From an uncultured Parvularculaceae bacterium (GTDB taxonomy: Bacteria; Pseudomonadota; Alphaproteobacteria; Caulobacterales; Parvularculaceae), in contig CAJXLJ010000025.1 of assembly GCA_913055785.1 (NCBI GenBank), forward strand, positions 1 to 42,185: 42,185 nucleotides of DNA, written 5' to 3'. This document shows, piece by piece, positions 30,938 to 39,484 of this stretch. Numbering within the stretch: position 1 is the stretch's first letter; the number at the start of each line of letters is the position of its first letter. Both the position numbers and the translations under genes were made by a program. The notes beneath the pieces were generated by a model. The model had not been told where the DNA came from. It was given only the letters and a program-made list of their open reading frames with translations, and searched no databases.

Positions 30938-33821
30938 GAACGTTCTGTTCTCGGTCCGAATAGGGTCCGATCACCCTGCAATATATACTCGCGACTTGCT
31001 CCTGACGGCGGGTTAACGCCTGTTCAGCTTCTTTAATAGACTGACGCTCACATAGCGAGGCCATGCGCGCCGTGAGCGCGGCGCCGGCGCCTTCCGGCGC
31101 AAACACGCCGCCAGTCGCCGCGCGCGCCGTCTGTAAAACGCCGTCATATAATCGTTGCGCCTCCAAAAGGTTCTCCGCATCCTCCCGCGACAGAGCGCCC
31201 TTTTCCGCGAACCAGGCGATCGCTCCGACATTCGGTTGCGGCGGTCTGCCCCACCGGGCGCCATGCTCTAGCGCAAGATACTGGCAGACAAATGCGATGT
31301 CGGTATGGCCGCCGCGCACATGTTTGACATTCCAGGGCCCGGCGCCGGGTTTCGCTTCCAGCAGACGCCGGCGCATGTCGCCCACATCGGCTTTAAGTTT
31401 TTCGCGCTCCCGGGGCCGCCGGAAAATGGTCTCGATTTCGCTTTCAACGGCGCCCGTCAGGCTCGCGCCGCCGCAGATGACGCGCGCTTTCGAAAGCGCC
31501 ATCAGCTCCCAGGTCCAGGCTTCCTCCGCGTAGTAACGCTGAAAGGCTGACAAGCTGACCGCCGCCGGACCGGCGCCGCCGGACGGGCGAAGCTGCATGT
31601 CGACTTCATAAAGCGCGCCTTCCGGCGTCGCCGCCGAGAGCGCTGTTACGATGCGGCGCACGAGGCGGGTGTAATAATCCGTCGGCGACAATGGCCGCGC
31701 GCCGGTCGACAGCGCATCGGCGGGCGCATCGTAAATGAAGATGAGATCGATATCCGACGTCGCGGTCATTTCCCTTGCGCCGAGCCGGCCGAGACCGGCG
31801 ATCGCCAGCGCCCCGTCGATGTCGCCATGCTGCCGGCGCATTTCGGATTGCGCCGCCTCGCACATCGCCATGATGCAGGCGTCGGCGATGGCGGAAAAAT
31901 GCGCCGCCGCATCCGCTGCGGGCCGCAAACCGACAGCAAGTTGAGCGGCGATGAGAAACCGCGCCTCTCCCGCCCAGCGCCGCGTCATGTTGAGCGCGTC
32001 TTCATAATCACGGGCGGCGGCGAGCGTGTCCTTGAGACTTTCTGCGTAGGTTTCGGGCGCTGGCGGCGGCGCGGCGAGCGACTCTTCGACAAGCCGTTCG
32101 ATGAAGTTCACGCGTTTCGACAGTTCGCGGCCGATAAACGGCGAGACCGTCATGATTTCAATCAGCCGGTCGAACAACACGATGTTGTTCGCCAGCAGCG
32201 AAAAAACCTGCACGCCGGCGGGCAGACGCGAGAGAAAATCCGCAAAGGCGAAGAAGGCGTCGTCGGGATTGCCGGCTTTCGACAGCGCCTCAAGCAGCGG
32301 AGACATCAGCTTGGTGAGAATAATCCGCGCGCGTTCTGTGCGCGTCGCACGAAGCCCGCCCGCATGCCAGCGCCGGATCGTCTCGCTGACATCTTCCGGG
32401 CGTTTGAACCCGAGAGTCTTGAGCGTCTCGATCGTCGCCGGATCGCTTTCAACGCCGGTGAACACCATGGGGCCGACCGACGCCGCCTCGTCGGCGTCGC
32501 TCCGGAAGAGACCGTCATAACGCCGCTCGACGCCGCGCAGGACCGGGATCAGCCGGTCGGCGAACGCTTCAATGTTCGCTTCGCCCAGAAAGGCAGCGAG
32601 CCGTTCAATATCCTGCGGCGCTTTTGGGATGCGATGAGTCTGTTCGTCATTGATCATCTGCAGGCGGTGTTCCACATGGCGGAGATAGCGATAGGCGCCT
32701 GCCAGTTCGCGATGGACATCATCGCTCACATGACCATGAGCGTTCAGCGCTGAGAGCGCGTCAAGCGTTCCGCGCACACGCAAATTCTGATTCTTGCCGC
32801 CGAGAATGAGCTGCTGCGTCTGGGCGTAAAATTCAATTTCCCGAATACCGCCGCGCCCGAGCTTGATATTGTGGCCTTCAAATTCAATTGTCGCGCCGCC
32901 CTTGGCGGAATGGATCTGTTTCTTCACCGCCTTGACGTCTTCAATGGCGGCGAAGTCGAGAAACTTACGCCAGACGAATGGCCTCAGGGAAGACAGGAAC
33001 GCCTCGCCGACACCGATATCGCCCGCCGCCGCACGCGCCTTGACGAACGCCATCCGCTCCCAGTTCTGTCCGTAGACCTCGTAATAGGTTTCAGCCGCCT
33101 GAACGGAAATGGCCAGCGCCGAGACGCCGGGATCTGGCCTCAGCCGCAAATCGGTGCGGAAGACATAGCCGTCCGGCGTCTGCGTTTGCAGGAGCGCAAC
33201 CATTTCGCGCGCCGCCTTGACCGCCGCGGCCTGCGCTTCCGTTTTGCCCAGCGCGCCCATCGCCGTGGGATCGTACAGGACGATCAAATCAATGTCGCTC
33301 GAATAGTTGAGTTCGCACGCGCCGAGCTTGCCCATGGCGAGAACGGCGATCCCCGACGCGTCCGCATCATGGCCGGCCTTTCGGCAGCCGGCGCGGATCG
33401 CCGCGCTGATAGCAGCGTCGGCGAACGCTGACACCGCTTCTGCGGATTGCATGACGTCCCAATAGCCGGCGATGTCGGCGAGCGCGATAAGCAGCGCCGC
33501 CCGGTTTTTTGCCCGGCGCAGGATCGCGAGCTGTTCGTCGGAACTTTCGGCGTCCGCCGCGCGTGTCGCATCCGCGCAGGCGCGCTCAAGCATGACCGCC
33601 GAGGGCGCGCGCAGCACTTCTGCGACGAAGTCAGGATCGCGCATCATCAACCGGCGCAGATAGGGCGAGCAGGCAGCTGCGCCGGCGACCAGCGCCTGTT
33701 CGTCCTTGCCTAGCCCATGAAACCGCGCGCCGAACGCCTCGCGCAATAATTGCGCCGCATCCGGATCAAACGCCGCGGGCGCAAAACTGATACGATCGCC
33801 GAGGGTCGCACTTTCCGTCAT
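30921..33821 (-). CDS. glnE: Bifunctional glutamine synthetase adenylyltransferase/adenylyl-removing enzyme
   Basis: A 966-residue enzyme that adenylylates and deadenylylates glutamine synthetase in response to PII and glutamine. Two nucleotidyltransferase domains are present: the N-terminal adenylyl-removase motif GKLGACELNYSSDIDL at 164-179 and the C-terminal adenylyltransferase motif GRLGAREMTATSDIDL at about 678-693. The GHTDIAF segment and a terminal helical domain are standard. ATG 33821 is chosen because CAGGA lies just upstream and MTESATLG follows; the frame is open for another 21 codons. It begins a four-gene overlapping chain (glnE, two flavoproteins, GcvT-like protein), which is an unusual set of partners for glnE. 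Confidence 0.95.
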   Translation of the reverse strand: MTESATLGDRISFAPAAFDPDAAQLLREAFGARFHGLGKDEQALVAGAAACSPYLRRLMMRDPDFVAEVLRAPSAVMLERACADATRAADAESSDEQLAILRRAKNRAALLIALADIAGYWDVMQSAEAVSAFADAAISAAIRAGCRKAGHDADASGIAVLAMGKLGACELNYSSDIDLIVLYDPTAMGALGKTEAQAAAVKAAREMVALLQTQTPDGYVFRTDLRLRPDPGVSALAISVQAAETYYEVYGQNWERMAFVKARAAAGDIGVGEAFLSSLRPFVWRKFLDFAAIEDVKAVKKQIHSAKGGATIEFEGHNIKLGRGGIREIEFYAQTQQLILGGKNQNLRVRGTLDALSALNAHGHVSDDVHRELAGAYRYLRHVEHRLQMINDEQTHRIPKAPQDIERLAAFLGEANIEAFADRLIPVLRGVERRYDGLFRSDADEAASVGPMVFTGVESDPATIETLKTLGFKRPEDVSETIRRWHAGGLRATRTERARIILTKLMSPLLEALSKAGNPDDAFFAFADFLSRLPAGVQVFSLLANNIVLFDRLIEIMTVSPFIGRELSKRVNFIERLVEESLAAPPPAPETYAESLKDTLAAARDYEDALNMTRRWAGEARFLIAAQLAVGLRPAADAAAHFSAIADACIMAMCEAAQSEMRRQHGDIDGALAIAGLGRLGAREMTATSDIDLIFIYDAPADALSTGARPLSPTDYYTRLVRRIVTALSAATPEGALYEVDMQLRPSGGAGPAAVSLSAFQRYYAEEAWTWELMALSKARVICGGASLTGAVESEIETIFRRPREREKLKADVGDMRRRLLEAKPGAGPWNVKHVRGGHTDIAFVCQYLALEHGARWGRPPQPNVGAIAWFAEKGALSREDAENLLEAQRLYDGVLQTARAATGGVFAPEGAGAALTARMASLCERQSIKEAEQALTRRQEQVASIYCRVIGPYSDREQNVHDGDS

Positions 33822-33885
33822 TAGTCCTGACTTGACCACGCTCCGGCGAAAACCGCCAGAGCCAAATGCGGCCGCAAGAAGCAAA

Positions 33886-33918
33886 AAACCGCCATCGGAC
33901 GATTTCCGACGGCGGTTT
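33886..33918 (-). terminator. Intrinsic terminator of hup
   Basis: AAACCGCCATCGGA (33886-33899) and TCCGACGGCGGTTT (33905-33918) form a 14-base stem with one mismatch and a five-base loop. Read on the minus strand, it ends in a run of six T residues (33883-33888 complement) about 30 bases after the hup stop. It insulates hup from glnE. Confidence 0.88.
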
Positions 33919-33946
33919 CATCAATGAAGCGAAATAAAGTTTCGGC

Positions 33947-34231
33947 TTAGCAGCCCGCCGCTTCCTTGAGGCTAGAAGACGGGCGGAAGCGCAAGGACTT
34001 CGACGCTTTGATCTTGATCTCCTCGCCGGTGCGCGGATTGCGGCCTTTGCGGGCGGCGCGCTTGGAAACGGCGAATGTGCCGAACGTGCCGATCGTATAT
34101 TTGCCTTCTTTTTTCGAACGCTTCAGACCCGCTTCGATTTCGCCGAAAACGAGTTCGACGACGCGCTTGGCTTCAGCGTTGCTCATATCGCCGGCTTTCG
34201 CGACATTGGCGATGAATTCAGCTTTGCTCAT
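33947..34231 (-). CDS. HU-family DNA-binding protein
   Basis: A 94-residue histone-like protein. It carries the HU dimer-core pattern (SKAEFIANVAKAGDMSNAEAKRVVELVFGEIEAGL), then IGTFGTFAVSKRAARKGRNPRTGEEIKI, the DNA-minor-groove arm with the conserved RNPRTG, and a basic KASKSLRFRPSSSLKEA tail. It compacts DNA and bends it at promoters and recombination sites. ATG 34231 follows AAGGAG by seven bases, a strong site expected for an abundant protein. It is flanked by its own terminator on the left and by the sensor kinase gene upstream after 155 bases; that gap presumably holds its promoter, although I cannot point to convincing hexamers. HU and IHF subunits look alike; the sequence fits HU better. 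Confidence 0.93.
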   Translation of the reverse strand: MSKAEFIANVAKAGDMSNAEAKRVVELVFGEIEAGLKRSKKEGKYTIGTFGTFAVSKRAARKGRNPRTGEEIKIKASKSLRFRPSSSLKEAAGC

Positions 34232-34386
34232 GGCTGGCTCCTTCAATATAGTGTTGAGAGCATTTCTCGCAGCCGCCGATATCAACGGCCTAGTTCAAGC
34301 AAGAACTGATTTCCGATTCGCTACAAGGCGTAATTTGCAGAAAGTCCAGTTTTTTACTGGCCGATAGAGAAATCCGGCGCCCGCGC

Positions 34387-35826
34387 CTATTCCTCCGTAG
34401 CCGGGGGAAAGTCGATAACGATCCGCAGTCCGAATTCGCCCTTGGCCCACACGGTGCTTGGCCTGCCGTCCTCCAGGCGCAATTCAGCGCCATGGGCGCT
34501 GGCGATTGCCGCGACAAGGCTGAGGCCAAGCCCGCTGCCGCTTGTCGACCGGCTGCGTTCAAGCCGGACGAAGCGCTCGAGGACCCGCACCCGGTCCTCA
34601 GGCGGAATGCCGGGGCCGTTGTCGGTGATGGAAAGCCTGACGTCGCCATTCTCAACAGGTTCGACCTTGAGTTCGATGCGCGTGCCGCCGACTGCGTATT
34701 TCAGCGCATTGTCGAGGGAGTTGGCGATCGCCTGCGAGATCAGTTCGCGCGAGCCGGTGACCAGCGGCGACGGCGTTACGACAAGAATGAGTTCGAAATC
34801 CGCGTCCCTCGCGGCAGGCTCGTAAAGCTCAGCCATTTCTTCCGCAATCGCCGCAAGATCGACCAACCCCATGGACCGCGCGCCCTCGCCTGAGCGAATG
34901 CGAACAATCGATAAAAGCGCGTTGAAGATTCCGAGAAGGCGCTCCGTCTCTTCGAGCGTCTTTTGCAATGCGTCCGCCTTTATGGACGCCGTGTTGTCTT
35001 CAAGCGCGTAAGTCAGGCGGTTGCGAATACGCGTCAGCGGCGAACGCAGATCGTGGGCGATATTGTCGCTGACGTCTTTCATGCCGGTCATCAACCGCTC
35101 GATCTGATCGAGCATCGAATTGAGGTTCTCGCTCAAATGATCGACCTCGTCCCCGGCGCCGGTGCGGGGAATACGCTGAGACAGATCGCCGGCGCGAATG
35201 GCGCGGGCGGTCTTGCTGACCGCCTCGACCCTGCTGAGCAACGAGCGTGAAAACAAAAGGCCGATGAAGACCCCAAGGATAATCGTGATTGTCAAAATCA
35301 ACAAAAAGGCGTTCGCAAGGCGCCCTTGCAGATATTCCCGCGCCGCCACATCGTGGGCCGCCACGACAAGATATGATTGCTCGGCTTCCGGCGACGAGCG
35401 AAAGCGCACGATCTTGCCGCGCGCCTGGCGATTCTCGACGCCGGCCTCGCGGCCCGCCGCATCGACGACCGGCCGCTCGAATTCAAAATCGAAGAAATCG
35501 CCTTCCGCCTGCAGCGCCTGTTCCGGCAATGCCGTGAGATTGCCGGCGAGCAGCGCGCCGGAAGGCTCCCCGATCAGAATGAATATCCGGTCGTCGCGCC
35601 AAGCGGTGCGCTGCCGGATCACACGGGTCAACATCCCGGAGCCTTCCGACGCGAAAAGCTCGGCGAGCACCGCAAGCTCCTTATCGATGGCGATATCAGT
35701 CTGGCGGGCGGCTTCGCCGAAAGAAACGCGATACACGACAAGCCCGAGCACGGCGACGGCGCAAGTGAACAACAGCACGAAGATGAGCGTGAAGCGAAAC
35801 GAGGTCGTTCGTAACAGCCGCCACAT
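34387..35826 (-). CDS. HAMP-domain sensor histidine kinase
   Basis: A 479-residue membrane kinase. One helix lies at 12-33, a second at 173-193, and a periplasmic sensor of about 135 residues between them. HAMP follows (about 193-248: SRSLLSRVEAVSKTARAIRAGDLSQRIP), then HisKA with His258 in DNIAHDLRSPLTRI and HATPase with NSLDNALKYAVGGT, DNGPGIPPEDRVRVLERF and SGSGLGLSLV. The HAHDLRSPLTRIR box is typical of the EnvZ/OmpR class (HPK2). It starts five bases after the response regulator stop and will be co-transcribed. The neighbouring degP suggests an envelope-related signal. Confidence 0.93.
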   Translation of the reverse strand: MWRLLRTTSFRFTLIFVLLFTCAVAVLGLVVYRVSFGEAARQTDIAIDKELAVLAELFASEGSGMLTRVIRQRTAWRDDRIFILIGEPSGALLAGNLTALPEQALQAEGDFFDFEFERPVVDAAGREAGVENRQARGKIVRFRSSPEAEQSYLVVAAHDVAAREYLQGRLANAFLLILTITIILGVFIGLLFSRSLLSRVEAVSKTARAIRAGDLSQRIPRTGAGDEVDHLSENLNSMLDQIERLMTGMKDVSDNIAHDLRSPLTRIRNRLTYALEDNTASIKADALQKTLEETERLLGIFNALLSIVRIRSGEGARSMGLVDLAAIAEEMAELYEPAARDADFELILVVTPSPLVTGSRELISQAIANSLDNALKYAVGGTRIELKVEPVENGDVRLSITDNGPGIPPEDRVRVLERFVRLERSRSTSGSGLGLSLVAAIASAHGAELRLEDGRPSTVWAKGEFGLRIVIDFPPATEE

Positions 35827-35831
35827 GGCTG

Positions 35832-36515
35832 TTAATCGTCATCCGATAATGTGTAGCCGGCGCCGCGAACCGTTTTCAGAAGCGCTTTGTCATATCCCTT
35901 GTCGATTTTCGAACGCAGGCGAGAGATGTGAACATCGATCACATTGGTCTGCGGATCGAAATGATACTCCCAGACATTTTCCAACAGCATGGTCCGCGTC
36001 ACCACCTGACCGGCGTGACGCATCAGATATTCGAGCAGCCGAAACTCCCGCGGCTGCAGTTCGATCCTTGCCGAAGCGCGGCGCACAACCCGCGTGATGA
36101 GGTCGAGTTCAAGGTCGCCGACCTTGTAGCGCGTCGTCTGGCCGGATGTCGCCGCCGCGCCGCGCCGGCCGAGCGCTTCAACCCGGGCAAGCAGTTCGGG
36201 AAGCGCGTAGGGTTTGACGAGATAGTCGTCGCCGCCGGCCTTGAGGCCGGATACCCGGTCGTCAACCTGTCCGAGTGCGGACAAAAACAGCGCCGGCGTC
36301 TGATCGCCGTCGTCGCGTCGCTGGGCGAGTAGCGTCAGCCCGTCGAGCTTGGGCAGCATGCGGTCAACAATATAGGCGTCGTAACCGCCGGCGCAGGCCA
36401 TTGTCAGCCCGGTCTCGCCGTCTATGGCGTGATCCACGACATGACCGGCGTCGCGCAAGCCCTTGGCTGCGGACGCCGCCGTTTCCGAATCGTCTTCGAT
36501 CAATAATATTCGCAT
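35832..36515 (-). CDS. OmpR-family response regulator
   Basis: A 227-residue two-domain regulator. The receiver has acidic residues at 8-9, phospho-acceptor Asp51 (YIVDRMLPKLDGL), and Lys101 (YLVKPYALPEL). The C-terminal winged helix (about 130-225) shows REFRLLEYLMRHAGQVVTRTMLLENVWEYHFDPQTNVIDVHISRLRSKID and VRGAGYTL. It forms a pair with the downstream HAMP kinase. The gene order degP, regulator, kinase, glnE is one I recall from several alphaproteobacteria; here hup is interposed before glnE. The degP terminator separates it from degP, so it should have its own promoter within 36516-36607. Confidence 0.95.
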   Translation of the reverse strand: MRILLIEDDSETAASAAKGLRDAGHVVDHAIDGETGLTMACAGGYDAYIVDRMLPKLDGLTLLAQRRDDGDQTPALFLSALGQVDDRVSGLKAGGDDYLVKPYALPELLARVEALGRRGAAATSGQTTRYKVGDLELDLITRVVRRASARIELQPREFRLLEYLMRHAGQVVTRTMLLENVWEYHFDPQTNVIDVHISRLRSKIDKGYDKALLKTVRGAGYTLSDDD

Positions 36516-36547
36516 TGGCCGCAGGATAGCCGACTATGAGAGACGAC

Positions 36548-36590
36548 AAAAGCGGCGGTAACGATAAACAGGACCGTCGCCGCCGCTTTT
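36548..36590 (-). terminator. Intrinsic terminator after degP
   Basis: AAAAGCGGCGG (36548-36558) and CCGCCGCTTTT (36580-36590) are a perfect 11-base inverted repeat with a 21-base loop. On the minus strand it ends in TTTTG, about 20 bases past the degP stop at 36608. The stem is symmetric, so it might also stop transcription coming the other way. Confidence 0.75.
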
Positions 36591-36607
36591 TACAAGGCGT
36601 TTCAGGG

Positions 36608-38098
36608 TCAATCGCCGAGGCTTAAAGCGCCGAATTGCCGCACGCCGCCGAGCTGCATGCGCAGCAGGACAGCGTCCTTGCCGCTCTTTTTCGCGCTATC
36701 GATCGAGTCGCGCAGATCGCGGCCCGACGTAACGGCCTGACCGTCGACCTGAAGAATGACGACCCCGTTTCTCAAGCCGGCTTCCTGGGCGGCGCTGCCC
36801 GGCTTGACGCCGGTCACGATCACCCCGTCAACATCGTCCGGCACGCGATACTGCCGCCGCAAAGCATCATTCAGTTCGCTGACCCGCAGGCCTACATCCT
36901 TGGCCAGCGTGTCTTCATTATCGTTCGACGGCGTTTCTTCGGTTTGCGCAAGCGTATCGTCGTCGCGCTCGCCAAGCGTCACTTTGATGGTTTTTTCCTT
37001 GCCGTCACGGAGGATCTTGACGTCGATCTTCTCGCCCGGCGGGAATGATGCGACACGGCGCGAGAGCATGTTGGGATTGGGAACCGGCGCGCCGTTGATC
37101 GCAGTGATGACATCGCCGCTTTCAAGTCCGCCTTTTTCCGCCGGCGTACCGTCGATGACTTCCGCGACGAGTACGCCGCTGTTGTCTTTAACGCCCAGCG
37201 CCGAGGCGATATCGCCGTCGACTTCCTGAAGCTGAATGCCGAGCCAGCCGCGCGTCACCGATCCATTGGCGATCAGTTGCGCGATCGTCTCCTTCGCGAC
37301 CTTCGACGGAATGGCGAAGCCGATTCCGACGCTGCCGCCGTTCGGCGAATAGATCGCGGTGTTGACCCCGACGACGCGCCCCTGAAGGTCGAAGGTCGGT
37401 CCGCCGGAATTGCCGCGGTTGATCGGCGCGTCGATCTGGATGAAATCCAGAAACTGGCCTTCGCGGTTCTGGCCGCCGATCGCCGAGACGATGCCGCTGG
37501 TCACCGTACCGCCGAGGCCGAACGGATTACCGACCGCCAGCACCCAGTCGCCGACGCGAAGGTTCACGTCTTCGGCGAATTCGACATAATGCTGTTTGCT
37601 GTCGGCTTTGACTTTCAGCACCGCAAGATCGGTAAGCGGGTCCGCGCCGACCACTTCCGCATCGATGACCGTGCCGTCCGCAAGGCGCACCTGCACCACA
37701 TCGGCTTCTTCAACCACGTGGTTGTTGGTGACGATATGGCCTTCACGATCGATAAAAAAGCCCGAGCCTTCCGCCTGCATGCGGCGCACGCCGTCATCGC
37801 TGAACGGGTCGTCGCCATCCGGCTGCGGCGCGTCCGGCTGGCCGAACCGGAAATTGAAAAACTCTTCAAGTCCGGTCGGCATCTGCGGCGCCTCGACTTC
37901 GCGCTCGACCAGAACGCTCACCACTGCCGGGCTGACACGTTCGACGAGGTCGGCGAAGGAGAGCGCGCCATCGGCCGTAACCGGCGGCGCCGTCAGGCGC
38001 GGCGCCTGCGCAAACGCAGGCGCGGCAGTCAGGCTCGCCGCGACAAGCGCGGCGGCGGCGGCGTTTTTCAGGAAATGACGGGAAGAAATTCTGGGCAT
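36608..38098 (-). CDS. degP: Periplasmic serine protease DegP/MucD (Do family)
   Basis: A 496-residue protein with a Sec signal peptide (cleavage after AFA near residue 30) and an S1C/trypsin domain with catalytic His127 (TNNHVV), Asp157 (LTDLAVLKV) and Ser231 (NRGNSGGP). Two PDZ domains follow (about 275-375 and 400-490). It degrades or refolds misfolded envelope proteins. The region 38099-38231 upstream contains only a promoter-like stretch with no clear hexamers. Two genes further along (minus strand) are the OmpR-type regulator and its kinase, which may control it. The second PDZ includes RVPDDVDGVIVTGVKPGSAAQEAGL, a normal member. Confidence 0.95.
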   Translation of the reverse strand: MPRISSRHFLKNAAAAALVAASLTAAPAFAQAPRLTAPPVTADGALSFADLVERVSPAVVSVLVEREVEAPQMPTGLEEFFNFRFGQPDAPQPDGDDPFSDDGVRRMQAEGSGFFIDREGHIVTNNHVVEEADVVQVRLADGTVIDAEVVGADPLTDLAVLKVKADSKQHYVEFAEDVNLRVGDWVLAVGNPFGLGGTVTSGIVSAIGGQNREGQFLDFIQIDAPINRGNSGGPTFDLQGRVVGVNTAIYSPNGGSVGIGFAIPSKVAKETIAQLIANGSVTRGWLGIQLQEVDGDIASALGVKDNSGVLVAEVIDGTPAEKGGLESGDVITAINGAPVPNPNMLSRRVASFPPGEKIDVKILRDGKEKTIKVTLGERDDDTLAQTEETPSNDNEDTLAKDVGLRVSELNDALRRQYRVPDDVDGVIVTGVKPGSAAQEAGLRNGVVILQVDGQAVTSGRDLRDSIDSAKKSGKDAVLLRMQLGGVRQFGALSLGD

Positions 38099-38231
38099 AA
38101 TGATCTCACTCAGTCGCTTCTACAAAGCCTCACGCTCGAAAACGCGCCCCACCGCTTTTGACCCTTTGGTAAATAAGCGCGCCGGCGGCGTAAGCAAAGC
38201 GCTTTCTTGTCCTTTCAAAAAATTAACAGAA

Positions 38232-39446
38232 TCAACTCATTCGCGACAAAATCTCGACATGATCCGTGAGCATGCGGTGAACCGGGCATTTATCCGCAAT
38301 CTCGTGCAGCCGTTCGCGCTGGGCGTCATCGAGCGCGCCTTCAAGGCGGATGGTCTTTTCGAGAACATAAGGGACATGGGAGTCCTGGGACGCTTCCCGC
38401 CTGACATCGATTTCCGCCGCGCGAAGGTCCCACTTCTTGCGCCGCGCATACATGTGCATCGTCATCACGCCGCAGGCGGCGAGCGCGCCTTCGACCGTGC
38501 GAGTCGGGTTAGGTCCGAGATCGCTCCCGCCTTCCTCCTTGCCGGCGTCGATCACCAGCCGGTGACCGTCGACGGAAAGCGCGACGGCGAACGGCTCGCC
38601 GGGAACCGTCCGCGCCCGGGCCCCGCCCTTGAAATCGGCGACCGCCGGCGCGGCGCCGGTTTCTTCCTCTAGCGGTTCTTCATAGCCGACATAACGCACC
38701 GCCCAGGCGGCGAGCACGCCCGCCGCGTAATGCGCGTCTTTCACATCCGACAACAGGTGATCGGCCGTATCGAGACTGATGAAGCTTTTGGGATGTTTCG
38801 CCGCGATGAAAATCCTGGTGGCGTTTTCAACGCCGACGGTCTGGTCGAGGGGCGCGTGCATGATCAGGAGCGGCTTTTTGAGATCGCCCGCGCAGTCGAT
38901 CACCGTCTGTCCGGAAAGATCGTCGAGGAACTGCTTCTTGATGGTGAAAGGCCGGCCCGCGAGGCGCACCGTCGCAACGCCCTTTTCCTCGATCTCCGCA
39001 CGCTGCTCGCCAAGCTGCATGGTGACATGATCGGCTTCCGCCGGCGCGCCGATCACCGCGACGCCCTTGAGCTCGGGGATATGTTTCGCCGCAACGATCG
39101 CCGCGGCGCCGCCGAGCGAATGGCCGATCAGAATATCCGGCGCCTCGAATTCCTTGCGCATGTAATCGGCGGCGCTCACAAGATCGGCGACATTGGAGGA
39201 AAAATTCGTGTTGGCGAAATCGCCTTCCGACCCGCCGAGCCCGGTGAAGTCGAAACGCAGCACCGCAAAGCCGCGCTTGCGCAGCGCCCGCGCAATTTCG
39301 CGCGCCGCCTTGATGTCTTTCGAACAGGTGAAGCAATGGGCGAACAGCGCATAGGCGCGCGGCGCGCCCCGCGGCAGTTCAAGCGCCGCGGCGAGCTTTT
39401 CGCCCCCCGCCGTCTGAAATTCAGTCTTGCGTGTTTCGCCGTCCAT
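38232..39446 (-). CDS. Alpha/beta hydrolase-OsmC fusion protein
   Basis: A 404-residue protein. The first 255 residues form an alpha/beta hydrolase with nucleophile Ser110 in LIGHSLGGAA, Asp201 in HAPLDQTVG and His230 in DTADHLL as a likely triad. The C-terminal 130 residues are an OsmC-type peroxiredoxin-like domain with its two reactive cysteines, Cys325 (LAACGVMTM) and Cys387 (DKCPVHRML). OsmC proteins reduce organic hydroperoxides with thiols; fusion to a hydrolase suggests release and detoxification of lipid-derived or ester peroxides, but that is inference. The fusion is found in many proteobacteria. ATG 39446 is preferred over a TTG further upstream; AGAGAG precedes it. It follows the next gene (473-residue protein) by 38 bases. 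Confidence 0.88.
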   Translation of the reverse strand: MDGETRKTEFQTAGGEKLAAALELPRGAPRAYALFAHCFTCSKDIKAAREIARALRKRGFAVLRFDFTGLGGSEGDFANTNFSSNVADLVSAADYMRKEFEAPDILIGHSLGGAAAIVAAKHIPELKGVAVIGAPAEADHVTMQLGEQRAEIEEKGVATVRLAGRPFTIKKQFLDDLSGQTVIDCAGDLKKPLLIMHAPLDQTVGVENATRIFIAAKHPKSFISLDTADHLLSDVKDAHYAAGVLAAWAVRYVGYEEPLEEETGAAPAVADFKGGARARTVPGEPFAVALSVDGHRLVIDAGKEEGGSDLGPNPTRTVEGALAACGVMTMHMYARRKKWDLRAAEIDVRREASQDSHVPYVLEKTIRLEGALDDAQRERLHEIADKCPVHRMLTDHVEILSRMS

Positions 39447-39484
39447 GAGCTCTCTTTCAGGCTGCTGCGCCGATGGAGTTAGCG

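Noticed and set aside
31827-32753. 308-codon plus-strand frame opposite glnE
   Set aside because: The region codes for the glnE domains on the minus strand; the plus-strand frame has no recognisable motif.
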